A DNA stretch of 32,049 bases from Desulfarculaceae bacterium. Lineage in GTDB: Bacteria > Desulfobacterota > Desulfarculia > Desulfarculales > Desulfarculaceae. Shown piece by piece: positions 23,620 to 32,049 of this stretch. The notes beneath the pieces are model-generated. The model was not told where the DNA came from, ran no database searches, and saw only the letters and a list, made by a program, of their open reading frames with translations. Made by a program: the position numbers and the translations under genes. Every line of letters begins with the position of its first letter. Within the stretch, counting starts at the first letter, position 1. Location of the stretch: positions 1 through 32,049 of the forward strand of contig JAMOVV010000131.1 in assembly GCA_027067385.1 (NCBI GenBank), given 5' to 3'.

Positions 23620-25461
23620 ATGCGCGCTCTTGGGACAAAAACCTTGCTCCTGCTGCTGGCCGGGCTGTGGTGTCTGGCCGCGGCGGCCCAGGCCCAGCCG
23701 CAGCCCCCGGCCGCGCCAGCCCCCCCGGTGGTGGTGCAGCTCAAGCTGGTGGGCTTCACCGACGTGCCGGCCGACAAGGCCCGCTCGGTGATGGAGACCA
23801 AGGGACCCAAGATCATCCACCTGGCCGCCCTGCCCCGCTTCGACCCCCAGGCCCTGAAGCGGGACCTGCGACGGCTGCGCGAGCTGTTCAAGGAATACGG
23901 CTTTTTCGGGGCCCGGGTGGAGGCCGACGTCTCCACTAAGAAGCACCCGGGCGGCGACCGGGTGAGCATCACCATCCGGGCGGTGCAGGGCCGTCCGGTG
24001 ATTGTAAGCGAGGTGCGGCTGCGTTTCCCTAACCAGGCCAGCCGCCGCGCCTGGGAAAAAACCCTACGCCGGGTGATCCCGGTCAAGACCGGCCGGCGCT
24101 TCAACCTGGCCGAGTATGAAACCGGCAAGGCCGAGTTGGGGCTGACCCTGTCCAGCCAGGCCCACCCCCAAGCCCGGGTGATGGGCCAGGTGAGGGTATA
24201 CCCGCATAGCCACCGGGCGGTGGTGATCTACGACATCGACCCCGGCCCCCGCCTGCTCTTCGGCCCCAACCGGGTGGTTAACAACAAACGCATAACCACC
24301 CGCCAGATTCTGCGCGAGGCCACCTACGCCCGGGGCCAGCCCTTTGACCTCAAGGCCCTGCGCGCCACCGAGCGGGCCCTGCTCAGCACCGGCTTTTTCA
24401 CCTCGGTGACCATCAAGCCCGACTTCGACAACATCCACGGCTCCCAGGTGCCGATTGTCATCGAAGTATACGAGAGCAAGCCGCACAGCCTGCGCCTCAG
24501 CCTGGGTTACGGCACCTGGGACGAGTACCGTCTGCGCCTGAGCCTGATCAACCGTTCCTTGCTGGGCTGGGGTGAGACCATCACCTTTGAGGGCAAGTAC
24601 AGCCACATCTACCGCGGCCTCACCGGCCGTTTCGAGCTGCCCCACCTGTTCAACCGCTGGTCCAAGCTGGTCATCTACGGCGGCCAGGAGCAGAAGGACG
24701 ACGAGGCCTACACCAACCGGCGGCTGTTCATCCGGCCGGTGATCGAGTACCGCCTCATCGGCAGTTGGTCCTGGTACATCGGCTACAACATGGAGAACAA
24801 CCGGTTGGTGGACCTGCGGGCCGATGTACCCGACCCCGACTTTGAGCGCGCGGTGCACTTCATCTCCTCGGTGCCGGTGGGGGTGAAGTTCGACAACCGC
24901 GACAACCCGCTCAATCCCACCCGGGGGACCTATTTCCGCCTGGAGCTGGAGCTGTCCCACCGCTCGCTGGGCTCGGAGGTGAACTTCCTGCGGCCGGTGG
25001 CCGAGCTGCGCCAGGTGGTACCCCTGGGCGGTCGGTGGTACCTGGCCGGCCGGGTGCGTGGCGGCTTTGTCCAGACCCTGGGCGGCACCGACCGGGTGCC
25101 GTTGATCCGCCGCTTTTTCCTGGGCGGGGCCAACAGTGTACGCGGCTTCCCCTACCAGCGCCTGGGTCCCCTAGACAGCGCCGGGGTGCCCCTGGGAGGG
25201 GTGGTGGCCATCGAAGGCAGCGTGGAGCTGCGTTTCCCCCTGGTGGGGGACCTGGGGGGAGTACTCTTCATCGACGCCGGCAACACCTGGAGCGATATCG
25301 ACATCCGGCTGCCCACCATCTACTACACCGCCGGCTTCGGCCTGCGCTACCAGACCCCGGTGGGACCACTGCGCCTGGACTTTGGCTACCAGGTCAACCC
25401 ACCGCCGGGGGACCACCTGGCGCGCTACGAATTTTACCTCACGGTGGGGCAGGCGTTCTGA
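23620..25461 (+). CDS. tamA: Omp85-family outer membrane protein TamA
   Basis: Encodes 613 residues. Residues 1-26 are a signal peptide (LLLLLAGLWCLAAAAQAQP, cleaved after AQA). POTRA-like domains follow to about residue 270, for example VVQLKLVGFTDVP and the region around RITTRQILREATYARGQPFD. The C-terminal half is a 16-strand beta-barrel with the Omp85 lid motif GGANSVRGF near 502-510, FIDAGNTWSD, and VGPLRLDFGYQVNPP, ending in phenylalanine as outer-membrane barrels do. TamA with TamB supports outer-membrane insertion or lipid traffic. Assignment as TamA rather than BamA rests on tamB starting inside its stop codon (TGATG). No Shine-Dalgarno precedes ATG 23620. Confidence 0.92.
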   Translation: MRALGTKTLLLLLAGLWCLAAAAQAQPQPPAAPAPPVVVQLKLVGFTDVPADKARSVMETKGPKIIHLAALPRFDPQALKRDLRRLRELFKEYGFFGARVEADVSTKKHPGGDRVSITIRAVQGRPVIVSEVRLRFPNQASRRAWEKTLRRVIPVKTGRRFNLAEYETGKAELGLTLSSQAHPQARVMGQVRVYPHSHRAVVIYDIDPGPRLLFGPNRVVNNKRITTRQILREATYARGQPFDLKALRATERALLSTGFFTSVTIKPDFDNIHGSQVPIVIEVYESKPHSLRLSLGYGTWDEYRLRLSLINRSLLGWGETITFEGKYSHIYRGLTGRFELPHLFNRWSKLVIYGGQEQKDDEAYTNRRLFIRPVIEYRLIGSWSWYIGYNMENNRLVDLRADVPDPDFERAVHFISSVPVGVKFDNRDNPLNPTRGTYFRLELELSHRSLGSEVNFLRPVAELRQVVPLGGRWYLAGRVRGGFVQTLGGTDRVPLIRRFFLGGANSVRGFPYQRLGPLDSAGVPLGGVVAIEGSVELRFPLVGDLGGVLFIDAGNTWSDIDIRLPTIYYTAGFGLRYQTPVGPLRLDFGYQVNPPPGDHLARYEFYLTVGQAF

Positions 25462-28400
25462 TGGCTTCCACCCTCAAGACTTGGCTGCTAGTGGCCCTGG
25501 GTATACCGTCGCTCATCCTGGCCCTGCTGGCCGGCGCGGCCTATGTCTTCGCCACCAGCGACTGGGGGCACGACTGGCTGCGCCAGCGCCTGGTGGCCGA
25601 GGTCCAACAGGCCACCGGCGCGCGGCTGGAGGTGGAAAGTCTCGATGGCAACCTGTTGTGGCGCATGGAGGCCCAGGGCCTGCGCCTGGTGCGCGGCGGG
25701 CAGGAGATGCTCAGCGCCCGCCGGCTGGAGGTTACTTACAACCTCCTGGCCATCATCGGCGGAGCCCTGCGCATCGGCCGGCTCAAGGTGGACGGCCTGC
25801 GCCTGGACCTGGCCCGGCTGCCCACCCTGGGCAGCGGCGGCGGCGGCCCACCGGTCACCATCCGGCGGCTGGTCCTGAGCGAGTTGGAGCTAAAGGCCGG
25901 CGGCCGGCTGGGACCGCTTGAGCGGCTGGCCGGCGTCAGCCTGCGGGGACGCCTGGACTGGGAGCCGGGCGGCGGCAGCTTCAAGGGCCACCTGCAGGCC
26001 AAGCGCATCGAGCTCACCGGCCTGTCCCAACCGGTGGCCCTGGCCGGCGACCTGCGCTGGCAAGGAGACACCCTGCACCTGCCGCGCCTGGACCTTACCC
26101 TGGGGACCAACCATGCCGTGGCGCGCGGCACCCTGCGATGGGGCCGCAAGCCGAGCCTGGAGCTACACCTGGCGGCGCAAAAGATTGACGCCGCCGCCCT
26201 GCCCCTGGCCTGGCCCGGCCCCCGGCTGCCGGAGCAGCCCTTTGCCGTCAAGGCCCAGGCGGCCGGCAATCTCAAGCGCCTCAAGGCCACCGTGGTGGTG
26301 CTCGGCTCAGCCGGCCGGCTGCGCCTCAGCGGCGCCCTGGACTTTAAGGCCATGACCTGGCGCGCCACCGCGGTCCTCAAGCGAGTGGACCTGGCCGCCT
26401 GGGGCCTGGCCACCCAACCGGTGCGGCTCTCCGGCGAGGCCCGCCTAAGCGGGGTGGGCCTGCCGCCGGCGGCCGGCTCCCGCGCCCAGGTCGAGCTTTC
26501 GTTTCCCCGGGTGACGGCCGCCGGCCAGGATTTCACCCGGGTGCGCGGCAGCGCCCTTTGGCGCGGCGCCCAAATCCAGCTCAAGCGCTTCAGTGCCGAG
26601 GGGCTGGGAGGATCGCTGGAGGCCCAGGGCCGCCTGGCGCTGGCGGACGATCCCACCTTGCAGTTGCGCCTGGGCTTTAACGGCCTCAAGCCGCCGCCGG
26701 CCTGGAGCGGTCCGCTCTCCGGCGGGGTGTTGACCGGCAGCCTGGAGGCCAGCGGCCCCCTGAGCCGGCTGGCGGCCAAGCTGAACCTGCGCGACTCGGT
26801 CATCACCCCGGGCGTGGGCCTGGACTCCCTGGACGCCGAGCTGGTCTTGGCCGGTGGCCGGCCGGTGCTAAAAAGCCTCACCCTCCGTAACGACTTCCTG
26901 CAGGCCACCGTCCAGGGCCGGGCCGATCTCCAATCGGCCGACATCAAGGCCACCCTGACCATGGCTGACCTGGCCCGCCTGGGCCAAGCCCTGGCCGCCC
27001 TCGGGCTGCCGGTTAACGCGCCGCTGCGGGGAAGCGCCCAGGTGCGCCTGGGCCTGCGCGGGCCTTGGGACGCCCTGGCCTTGCAGCTCAAGGGACGCAT
27101 CGACAACCTGGCGGCGCCGGAGGTCTTCGCCCGGCGGGTGGAGCTCTCGGCCCGGCTTACGAGACTCGGGCCACGTCCCCAGGGACGGGCCCGCATCCTG
27201 GCCCACGGCCTCAAGGCCCTGGCCGAAAACTGGCCCGAAGTGGACCTGGAGGCCGACGCCGGGGCCGAGGCCCTGCGCTGCCGGGTGGCGGCCCAGGGAT
27301 TGGTGCGCCAACTGTCGCTGGATTTACACCTGGACCAATGGTGGCAATGGCCGCTGCAAGGGACCATCCATAACCTGGTGTACCACCACAGCGACCGCGG
27401 CCAGTGGCGGCAAAAGGGCCGGGCGCAGTTTAGCCTGTACCCCGGCGGCGGACGGCTGGCCGGCTTTGCCCTCACCCTGGGCCAACAGGAGGTGGCCGTC
27501 GACGCCCAGTATCATTCAGGCGGCAGGGTATCGGGCCTGGCCCGCATGAGCCGGGTGAAGATCGCAGCCTTTCTGCCGGCCGATACCGGCCTGCCGCCGG
27601 CCGCGTTGGTCACCGGCCAAGCCCAACTGGGGGGCACCCTGGCCGCGCCGCGCCTCAAGGTCAGCGGCGAGATGAGCGGACTCAAGGTGCGCGGCCTGCC
27701 CAACAGCCGGGCGCGCCTCAGCGGGCAATACGCCGCCGGCTGGCTAAGCCTGCAAGGCGACATCCGCACCGGTGAGATCACCACCCTGGCCTTCAACGGC
27801 CGGCTGGGCATGAATCTCCGGCTCCTGCCGCCCTGGCTGCCAGGCGGCTTCGGTTCGTTGGATTTCAGCCTGCGCGGCCGCGACATGCCCCTGGCCCTTT
27901 TCCAACCGCTGGCCACCGGGGTCACCGGGCTCAAGGGTCGCCTCAACGTGGACCTCACGGTGGCTGGCACCCTGGAGCAACCGCGGGTGACCGGGGACAT
28001 CAAGCTGAGCCAAGGCTCCTTCACCCTGGCCGCCACCGGCCAGCGCTTCCGGGGAGTAACCGCCCACCTGCGGGCCAACGGCCGCGAGTTGGTGGTCCGG
28101 GAGCTGTCCACCGCCAAGGCCGGCCAGCTCTGGCTAAAGGGCAAGGTGATCCTGCCCGGCGACGGGCCCGGCAAGTTGGCCCTGCGCTGCCGCGCCCAAG
28201 GGCTGCAGGTCTCCTTCGGGGCCCTGGGCGGGGCCACGGCCGACGCGGACATCGCCCTGACCGGCACCTTCGGCCAACCCCGCCTCACCGGGGTGGTCAC
28301 CCCGCGCCAGGTCTCCCTGCGCCTGGGGCTGGGCACCCCGGAGGCCATGGACGACGTGGTAGTCCTGGGGCCGGGGCAAAAGCCACCGCCGGTGAAGCGC

Positions 28401-29153
28401 CAGCCCGCCATCGTGCAACCGCCGGCAATGCTGGCGCCCCTGAAGATGGTGGTGGTGGTATCGGTGGACCGCGTCTTGCGGGTAAAGGTGAGCCAGGGCT
28501 GGCTGGATGTCACCGGCCGCATCGTCATACGCAAGGAGCCAGGCGGGCCGCTTACCTATCACCGCGGGCTCAAGATCCTCAAGGGACTCATCCTGTACCA
28601 GGCCCGCGACTTCGTGGTCACTGGCGGCAGCGTGGACTTTGCCGGCAAGAAAGAGCTGGACCCGGTGCTCAAGGAAGTGCGGGCCGAGCTGAACATGGGC
28701 AAGACCCAGGTGCAACTGGTGGCCCAGGGGCCGGCCAGCGACTTGCATATCCAGTTCACCAGCCAGCCGCCCATGAGCCAGGCCGACATCCTGTCCACCA
28801 TCGTGTTTGGCCAGCCGGCGGCCACCCTGTCGCAGCAGCAGTACGACAAGCTCTCGGCCCAGGCCCTGGCCCTGTTGGGCATGAAGGGCCGGCAGGAGCT
28901 GGAGCGCCTGGTGGGACGTAAGCTGGCCCCCGACGTGGTGACCGTGGGGCGCTCCTATGACGCGGGCAGCTTTATCGAGGCCGGCAAGTACCTCAGCGAC
29001 AACCTGTACCTGCGCTACCGCAAAAGCACCCAGCAGGACGGCGGCCAGAACGTGGGCCTGGAGTACCGCATCAACCGCTTCTTCTCCATCGAGAGCCAGG
29101 TGGGTACCACCCGCGATTCAGGCGTAGACCTTACCATCAACTTTGATTTTTAG
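25461..29153 (+). CDS. tamB: Translocation and assembly module protein TamB
   Basis: Encodes 1230 residues, close to the E. coli length (about 1260). One N-terminal membrane segment (LLVALGIPSLILALLAGAAY, residues 9-28) anchors it in the inner membrane. The rest is a long repetitive beta-rich periplasmic part built of AsmA/DUF490-type strands that forms a hydrophobic groove spanning the periplasm. The C-terminal DUF490/TamB domain is recognisable from LRVKVSQGWLDVTGRI to the end, with the SQPPMSQADILSTIVFG motif and a terminal barrel-like region ending NFDF. ATG 25461 shares its A with the tamA stop. The frame is open further upstream within tamA but that part is a shadow. TamA and TamB act as a pair. 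Confidence 0.95.
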   Translation: MASTLKTWLLVALGIPSLILALLAGAAYVFATSDWGHDWLRQRLVAEVQQATGARLEVESLDGNLLWRMEAQGLRLVRGGQEMLSARRLEVTYNLLAIIGGALRIGRLKVDGLRLDLARLPTLGSGGGGPPVTIRRLVLSELELKAGGRLGPLERLAGVSLRGRLDWEPGGGSFKGHLQAKRIELTGLSQPVALAGDLRWQGDTLHLPRLDLTLGTNHAVARGTLRWGRKPSLELHLAAQKIDAAALPLAWPGPRLPEQPFAVKAQAAGNLKRLKATVVVLGSAGRLRLSGALDFKAMTWRATAVLKRVDLAAWGLATQPVRLSGEARLSGVGLPPAAGSRAQVELSFPRVTAAGQDFTRVRGSALWRGAQIQLKRFSAEGLGGSLEAQGRLALADDPTLQLRLGFNGLKPPPAWSGPLSGGVLTGSLEASGPLSRLAAKLNLRDSVITPGVGLDSLDAELVLAGGRPVLKSLTLRNDFLQATVQGRADLQSADIKATLTMADLARLGQALAALGLPVNAPLRGSAQVRLGLRGPWDALALQLKGRIDNLAAPEVFARRVELSARLTRLGPRPQGRARILAHGLKALAENWPEVDLEADAGAEALRCRVAAQGLVRQLSLDLHLDQWWQWPLQGTIHNLVYHHSDRGQWRQKGRAQFSLYPGGGRLAGFALTLGQQEVAVDAQYHSGGRVSGLARMSRVKIAAFLPADTGLPPAALVTGQAQLGGTLAAPRLKVSGEMSGLKVRGLPNSRARLSGQYAAGWLSLQGDIRTGEITTLAFNGRLGMNLRLLPPWLPGGFGSLDFSLRGRDMPLALFQPLATGVTGLKGRLNVDLTVAGTLEQPRVTGDIKLSQGSFTLAATGQRFRGVTAHLRANGRELVVRELSTAKAGQLWLKGKVILPGDGPGKLALRCRAQGLQVSFGALGGATADADIALTGTFGQPRLTGVVTPRQVSLRLGLGTPEAMDDVVVLGPGQKPPPVKRQPAIVQPPAMLAPLKMVVVVSVDRVLRVKVSQGWLDVTGRIVIRKEPGGPLTYHRGLKILKGLILYQARDFVVTGGSVDFAGKKELDPVLKEVRAELNMGKTQVQLVAQGPASDLHIQFTSQPPMSQADILSTIVFGQPAATLSQQQYDKLSAQALALLGMKGRQELERLVGRKLAPDVVTVGRSYDAGSFIEAGKYLSDNLYLRYRKSTQQDGGQNVGLEYRINRFFSIESQVGTTRDSGVDLTINFDF

Positions 29154-29190
29154 CCCGGGAGCTCCCCGCCGCCCACCGGCCGGAGAGCGG

Positions 29191-30009
29191 CTAGTAGAGC
29201 AGGCGGCTGAGGGTGGACGACACCTCCAGGTGGGACTGTACCTTCTGTACCCCCTCTACCTCTTGGGCCGCCCGCAGGGCCGCCTCCAGGTCTTCCTGGC
29301 GGGCCAGGTAACCCTCCAGGGTGACCACGCCGGCCTCGGCCTCCACCTCCAAGGCGTGCACCTCCACCGCCTGCACCATGGCCAGGCGCACCCTGGAGGC
29401 CAGCACCAGTTCCTCGACCAGACGTTCGGTCTCGTCGCCTACCTGGAAATCCTCGTGGGCCGAGAGGTCCAGCACGGTAGTGGCCGCCTGTTCCAGGGAC
29501 AAGCGGCCGGTGTTTAGCACCAAGTCGTAACCCAGGGGGGAGGACCAGTCGCCGCCCAGCAGGTGAGAGACATAGGCGCGGCGCTGCTGGTCCACCGCGG
29601 TGGCCAACTGGCGGGCGGTGTCCAGGTCCAGGTCCTCGGAGGCGGCCAGGCGCTGGGCCCGCAGCTCCAGCGGGGCCACGGTGCGCACCCGCAGTACGCC
29701 GGGCACCAGGCGCAGCATCTGGTTGGCCCCGCGGCCCACCAGCACCACGTTTCCCCGGCGGGCGTACTGCAGCATCACCGACTCCAGCAGGGCGGCGAAG
29801 ATATGGCGGCGCCGATCGCTCATACCCAGCATGGCCGGCCCCTGCTCGGCCAGTAGTTGATGATCGTCGCGGCTAAGCTCCACCCAGCCGTCGATGGACT
29901 CGGCCAGGGTGTGGCGATCCACGCACTCCATGCGCCCGCGCTGGCTGATGGCCAGGGCCAGCTCGTCACGCAGGGCGCCCAGTTGTCCTGATACGGTGAT
30001 GATACTCAT
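29191..30009 (-). CDS. Cytidylate-kinase-like protein fused to a BON domain
   Basis: Encodes 272 residues from ATG 30009, with GGAGG upstream. Residues 1-185 match the cytidylate kinase-like family (PF13189 style): ITVSGQLGALRDELALAIS at the start, VVLVGRGANQML near 88-99, and YDLVLNTGRLSLEQAA near 161-176. The P-loop position reads SGQLGALRDE, without the usual GxGGK/R pattern, so nucleotide binding may be altered. Residues 205-265 look like a BON domain (AEAGVVTLEGYLARQEDLEA and VEGVQKVQSHLEV), normally a lipid- or ligand-binding module of periplasmic proteins. No signal peptide is present, so the protein is cytoplasmic. True CMP kinase activity is doubtful. It lies 150 bases downstream of pncB. 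Confidence 0.85.
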   Translation of the reverse strand: MSIITVSGQLGALRDELALAISQRGRMECVDRHTLAESIDGWVELSRDDHQLLAEQGPAMLGMSDRRRHIFAALLESVMLQYARRGNVVLVGRGANQMLRLVPGVLRVRTVAPLELRAQRLAASEDLDLDTARQLATAVDQQRRAYVSHLLGGDWSSPLGYDLVLNTGRLSLEQAATTVLDLSAHEDFQVGDETERLVEELVLASRVRLAMVQAVEVHALEVEAEAGVVTLEGYLARQEDLEAALRAAQEVEGVQKVQSHLEVSSTLSRLLY

Positions 30010-30133
30010 TTGTACCTCCACGCTTCTTGGCCCTGGTGCGCCTGGGAAGGGTCGGTCCCTTTGCCTACCTTCAGGGTAGCACAACCGAGGGTGGCCGTAG
30101 GGCGCACCCGGCCGATGGCCCGGGGCGCAGCGA

Positions 30134-30148
30134 GGCGCCGGCGGCGCC
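30134..30148 (-). other. GC palindrome after pncB
   Basis: GGCGCC-GGC-GGCGCC at 30134-30148 is a perfect short dyad beginning 11 bases past the pncB stop on the minus strand. No T-run follows. It may slow transcription between pncB and the kinase-like gene, or be a repeat of the GGCGCC type common in this GC-rich DNA. The remaining roughly 120 bases before the kinase-like start hold no gene. Confidence 0.3.
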
Positions 30149-30159
30149 GGCCGGCGACT

Positions 30160-31518
30160 TTAGTGGGAGGAGTTTTGGGCCATGAGGGCGGCCTGGCGGG
30201 TGCGGGCCTGGAGTTGTTGCAGGGCCTCGGTGGGCTCCAGGGTGACCGGGCGGGGATCGACCAATAGGCGGGTGCGCAGCGGCAGGGAGGCCAGGCCGGC
30301 CTGGAAACGCTGGCGGGCCGTCTTCCAGTCACCGGGCGGGTCGGTGCGGCGGCCGCCGCGCATCACCGGCCGCAGCAGGGGCGCGCCCTTTTGCTTTTCA
30401 TCGCGCAGCCCCAGGCGGTCGCGCAGGATGAGCCCGGTGGGGTCCAGCCGGCGCCACACCTGCTTGGGCCCGGCCCAGGTCTCCTTGCCGGCGCTGAGCT
30501 TAAGGGTGGGACGGCCGCCGTAGCTCACCATCTTATAGGCGAAGTCCAGGTAGGGGGCGTCGGCCGACGATCCCATCTTGGTACCCACCCCGAACATGTC
30601 CACCTTGGCTCCCAGGCGCACCAGCTCGGCGATGCGCATTTCGTCCAGGCTGCCCGAGGCCACCACCGCGGCGTGGGGCAAACCGGCCTGGTCCAGTATC
30701 TCCCGGGCCTTCTTGCTCATGGACACCAGGTCGCCGGAGTCCAGGCGCACCCCCACCAGCTTGTGCCCCGCCTGCTCCAGCCGGGCGGCCACCTCCACCG
30801 CGTGACGCAGGCCCATGAGGCTGTCGTAGGTGTCCACCAGGAAAACGCTCTGGTCGGGGAAGGTGTCGGCAAAGGCCTCGAAGGCGCGGCGCTCATCGCC
30901 AAAGGTCTCCACAAAGGAGTGGGCCATGGTCCCCACCGGCTGCAGGCCGTAGGCCATGGCCGCGGCCACGTTGGAAGTGCCCTGGAAACCCACGATGGCC
31001 GAGGAGCGGGCCGCGGCCAGACCGGCCTCGCGCCCCTGGGTGCGGCGCAGGCCGAAGTCCACCAGCAGCCGGTCGCCGGCGGCCATGACGCAACGCGCCG
31101 CCTTGGAGGCCAGGGTGGTGTGCAGGTTAAAAATGTTGATCAGCAGGGTCTCCACCAGTTGGGCCTCGATCAGGGGGGCGGTCACCTCGGCGATGGGCTC
31201 GCCGGCAAACAGGATGGTACCCTCGGGCACCGCCCAGACCTCGCCGGTGAAACGCAGCTTGGCCAGGCGCTTTAGGAAGTCGGGCGTAAAGCGCTGTAGC
31301 GAGGCCAGGTAGTCGATCTCGCGAGGGCTGAAGGAAAAGTTCTCCAGGTAGTCCAGGGCGTGTTCCAGGCCGGCGGCCACCATGAAGCCGCGCACCGGCG
31401 GCAGGCCGTGGGTGAACAGGCTGAAGGTGGCCTCGCCCTCCATGGCGTGGGCGTGGTACGAGGCGGCCATGGTCAACTGGTAAAAATCGGTGTGCAAGGC
31501 CAGTGCATTGTCCGGCAT
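30160..31518 (-). CDS. pncB: Nicotinate phosphoribosyltransferase
   Basis: Encodes 452 residues. It joins nicotinate to phosphoribosyl pyrophosphate, with ATP hydrolysis, for NAD salvage in the cytoplasm. The N-terminus ALHTDFYQLTMAASYH is a family hallmark. Later motifs include LLVDFGLRRTQGREAGLAAA, GFQGTSNVAAA, GTMAHSFVETFGDE with the phospho-accepting His200, VDTYDSLMG, GVRLDSGDL, and FGVGTKMGSS. ATG 31518 has GGGGAGG about nine bases upstream. Length and the TKMGSS form fit the long PncB class rather than NadC or nicotinamide enzymes. It is divergent from the response regulator, with its own promoter at 31574-31602. Confidence 0.96.
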   Translation of the reverse strand: MPDNALALHTDFYQLTMAASYHAHAMEGEATFSLFTHGLPPVRGFMVAAGLEHALDYLENFSFSPREIDYLASLQRFTPDFLKRLAKLRFTGEVWAVPEGTILFAGEPIAEVTAPLIEAQLVETLLINIFNLHTTLASKAARCVMAAGDRLLVDFGLRRTQGREAGLAAARSSAIVGFQGTSNVAAAMAYGLQPVGTMAHSFVETFGDERRAFEAFADTFPDQSVFLVDTYDSLMGLRHAVEVAARLEQAGHKLVGVRLDSGDLVSMSKKAREILDQAGLPHAAVVASGSLDEMRIAELVRLGAKVDMFGVGTKMGSSADAPYLDFAYKMVSYGGRPTLKLSAGKETWAGPKQVWRRLDPTGLILRDRLGLRDEKQKGAPLLRPVMRGGRRTDPPGDWKTARQRFQAGLASLPLRTRLLVDPRPVTLEPTEALQQLQARTRQAALMAQNSSH

Positions 31519-31573
31519 GTCGCGCGCCCTCCCCTGTTAACGGCTCGGCCAACCCCGTCCGCTGATGGGGCTA

Positions 31574-31602
31574 AACCTAATAGCTCCGGCGGCTTTAGTC
31601 AA
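31574..31602 (-). promoter_or_regulatory. Promoter for pncB
   Basis: On the minus strand TTGACT (5 of 6) at 31602-31597, a 17-base spacer and TAGGTT (T, A and final T conserved) at 31579-31574. Predicted start is near 31567, about 50 nt before ATG 31518. Confidence 0.6.
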
Positions 31603-31647
31603 TATTTCGGCCCCAGGCTCTCCGGCAGGGACGACCCCGGCGGCCGC

Positions 31648-31676
31648 TTGACGCTCACCGATGGTGCCGGTACAGT
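31648..31676 (+). promoter_or_regulatory. Promoter for the response regulator gene
   Basis: TTGACG (5 of 6) at 31648-31653, exactly 17 bases, then TACAGT (4 of 6) at 31671-31676. Predicted start is near 31683, giving a short leader to GTG 31707. It is divergent from the pncB promoter, with the two -35 boxes about 45 bases apart. Confidence 0.6.
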
Positions 31677-31706
31677 TGTCACGATTACTGTCGGCGGCGG
31701 AGTACC

Positions 31707-32049
31707 GTGTCTAACCACGCAAAGATACTATTAATCGACGACGACTCCAGCATGCGGGACGCCTGCGCCGCGGCCCTGGCCCGCCAGGGGCACGAGGTGG
31801 AGCTGGCCTCCAGCGGTTCCGAGGGGCTGGGCCTGCTGGCCCGCTGGGTCTACGACCTGATCCTGCTGGATTTGCGTATGCCGGGCATGGACGGCATGAC
31901 CACCCTGGAACGCATCATGAGCCAGGACCCGGAGTCCACGGTGATCATCCTCACGGGACACGGCTCGGTGGAGACGGCGGTGCAGGCCATGAAGCTGGGG
32001 GCCACCGACTTCTTGGCCAAGCCCTTCACCCCGGCCGAGCTGCGCCGCG
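31707..32049 (+). CDS. Response regulator, receiver domain (partial, runs off the window)
   Basis: Starts at GTG 31707 and is open at the right edge after 114 codons. The receiver domain is complete in key residues: the acidic pocket IDDDSS at 10-15, phospho-acceptor Asp55 in LILLDLRMPGMDG, Thr83 in ILTGHGSVETAV, and Lys105 in FLAKPFTPAEL. The TGHGSVETAVQAMKLGATDFLAKPF stretch resembles NtrC/AtoC-type and FixJ-type receivers, so the output domain (AAA+ sigma-54 activator, HTH or kinase) cannot be told from this fragment. A short GGAG-like ribosome site lies just before the GTG. No histidine kinase is visible in the window. Confidence 0.92.
   Translation, partial: MSNHAKILLIDDDSSMRDACAAALARQGHEVELASSGSEGLGLLARWVYDLILLDLRMPGMDGMTTLERIMSQDPESTVIILTGHGSVETAVQAMKLGATDFLAKPFTPAELRR

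Noticed and set aside
25736-27475. Long minus-strand open frame (579 codons) opposite tamB
   Set aside because: An arginine/proline/serine-rich shadow typical of GC-rich antisense frames; tamB in the other strand is unmistakable.

Overview
This is a GC-rich (by eye close to 70%), densely coded, Gram-negative window carrying chromosomal housekeeping genes. I see no mobile element, prophage, CRISPR array or rRNA. An outer membrane is implied by the LptD C-terminus and the TamA/TamB pair. The gene content and order (thrS-infC-rpmI-rplT-pheS-pheT-merR, rplM-rpsI, an endonuclease-type MutL followed by miaA, a cytidylate-kinase-like/BON protein, an APH/kinase fusion) suggest a high-GC deltaproteobacterium in the broad sense (Desulfobacterota, for example a Desulfarculus-like sulfate reducer). 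That placement is an inference from gene order and protein style, not from a search.

Layout. 1-1333: end of lptD, then a strong promoter driving rplM-rpsI and a textbook intrinsic terminator. 1483-4135: argC, truA and a short sugar-nucleotidyltransferase (rfbA-like), co-directional. 4137-4331: a small gene on the minus strand, converging on rfbA with one base between stops. 4545-8496: mutL, miaA and a secreted protein of unknown function, tightly packed. 8613-8687: tRNA-Val(GAC). 8783-16080: the translation cluster thrS-infC-rpmI-rplT-pheS-pheT with a small MerR-type regulator at the end. A 324-base repeat-bearing gap separates rplT from pheS.

16073-23459 is all minus strand. Read in its own direction it contains an APH-like/P-loop kinase fusion, adenine deaminase, an unrecognised 601-residue protein and a YihY-type membrane protein, then a terminator and a small methyltransferase. 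23620-29153 is tamA-tamB on the plus strand, divergent from that operon. 29191-31518, minus strand, holds pncB and then the cytidylate-kinase-like/BON fusion. A response regulator starts at 31707, divergent from pncB, and runs off the window.

The most unusual signals are these. infC almost certainly starts at AUA. The methyltransferase has a good sigma-70 promoter whose transcript would meet an intrinsic terminator within about 35 nt, followed by a Shine-Dalgarno and an apparent CUG start. A family of GC-rich tandem repeats lies between rplT and pheS. The 601-residue protein in the adenine deaminase operon is unrecognised. mutL and tamA look leaderless or nearly so. None of these amounts to a demonstrated new system. 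The operon of kinase fusion, ade, unknown protein and YihY, and the promoter-terminator-CUG arrangement, are the best candidates for follow-up.
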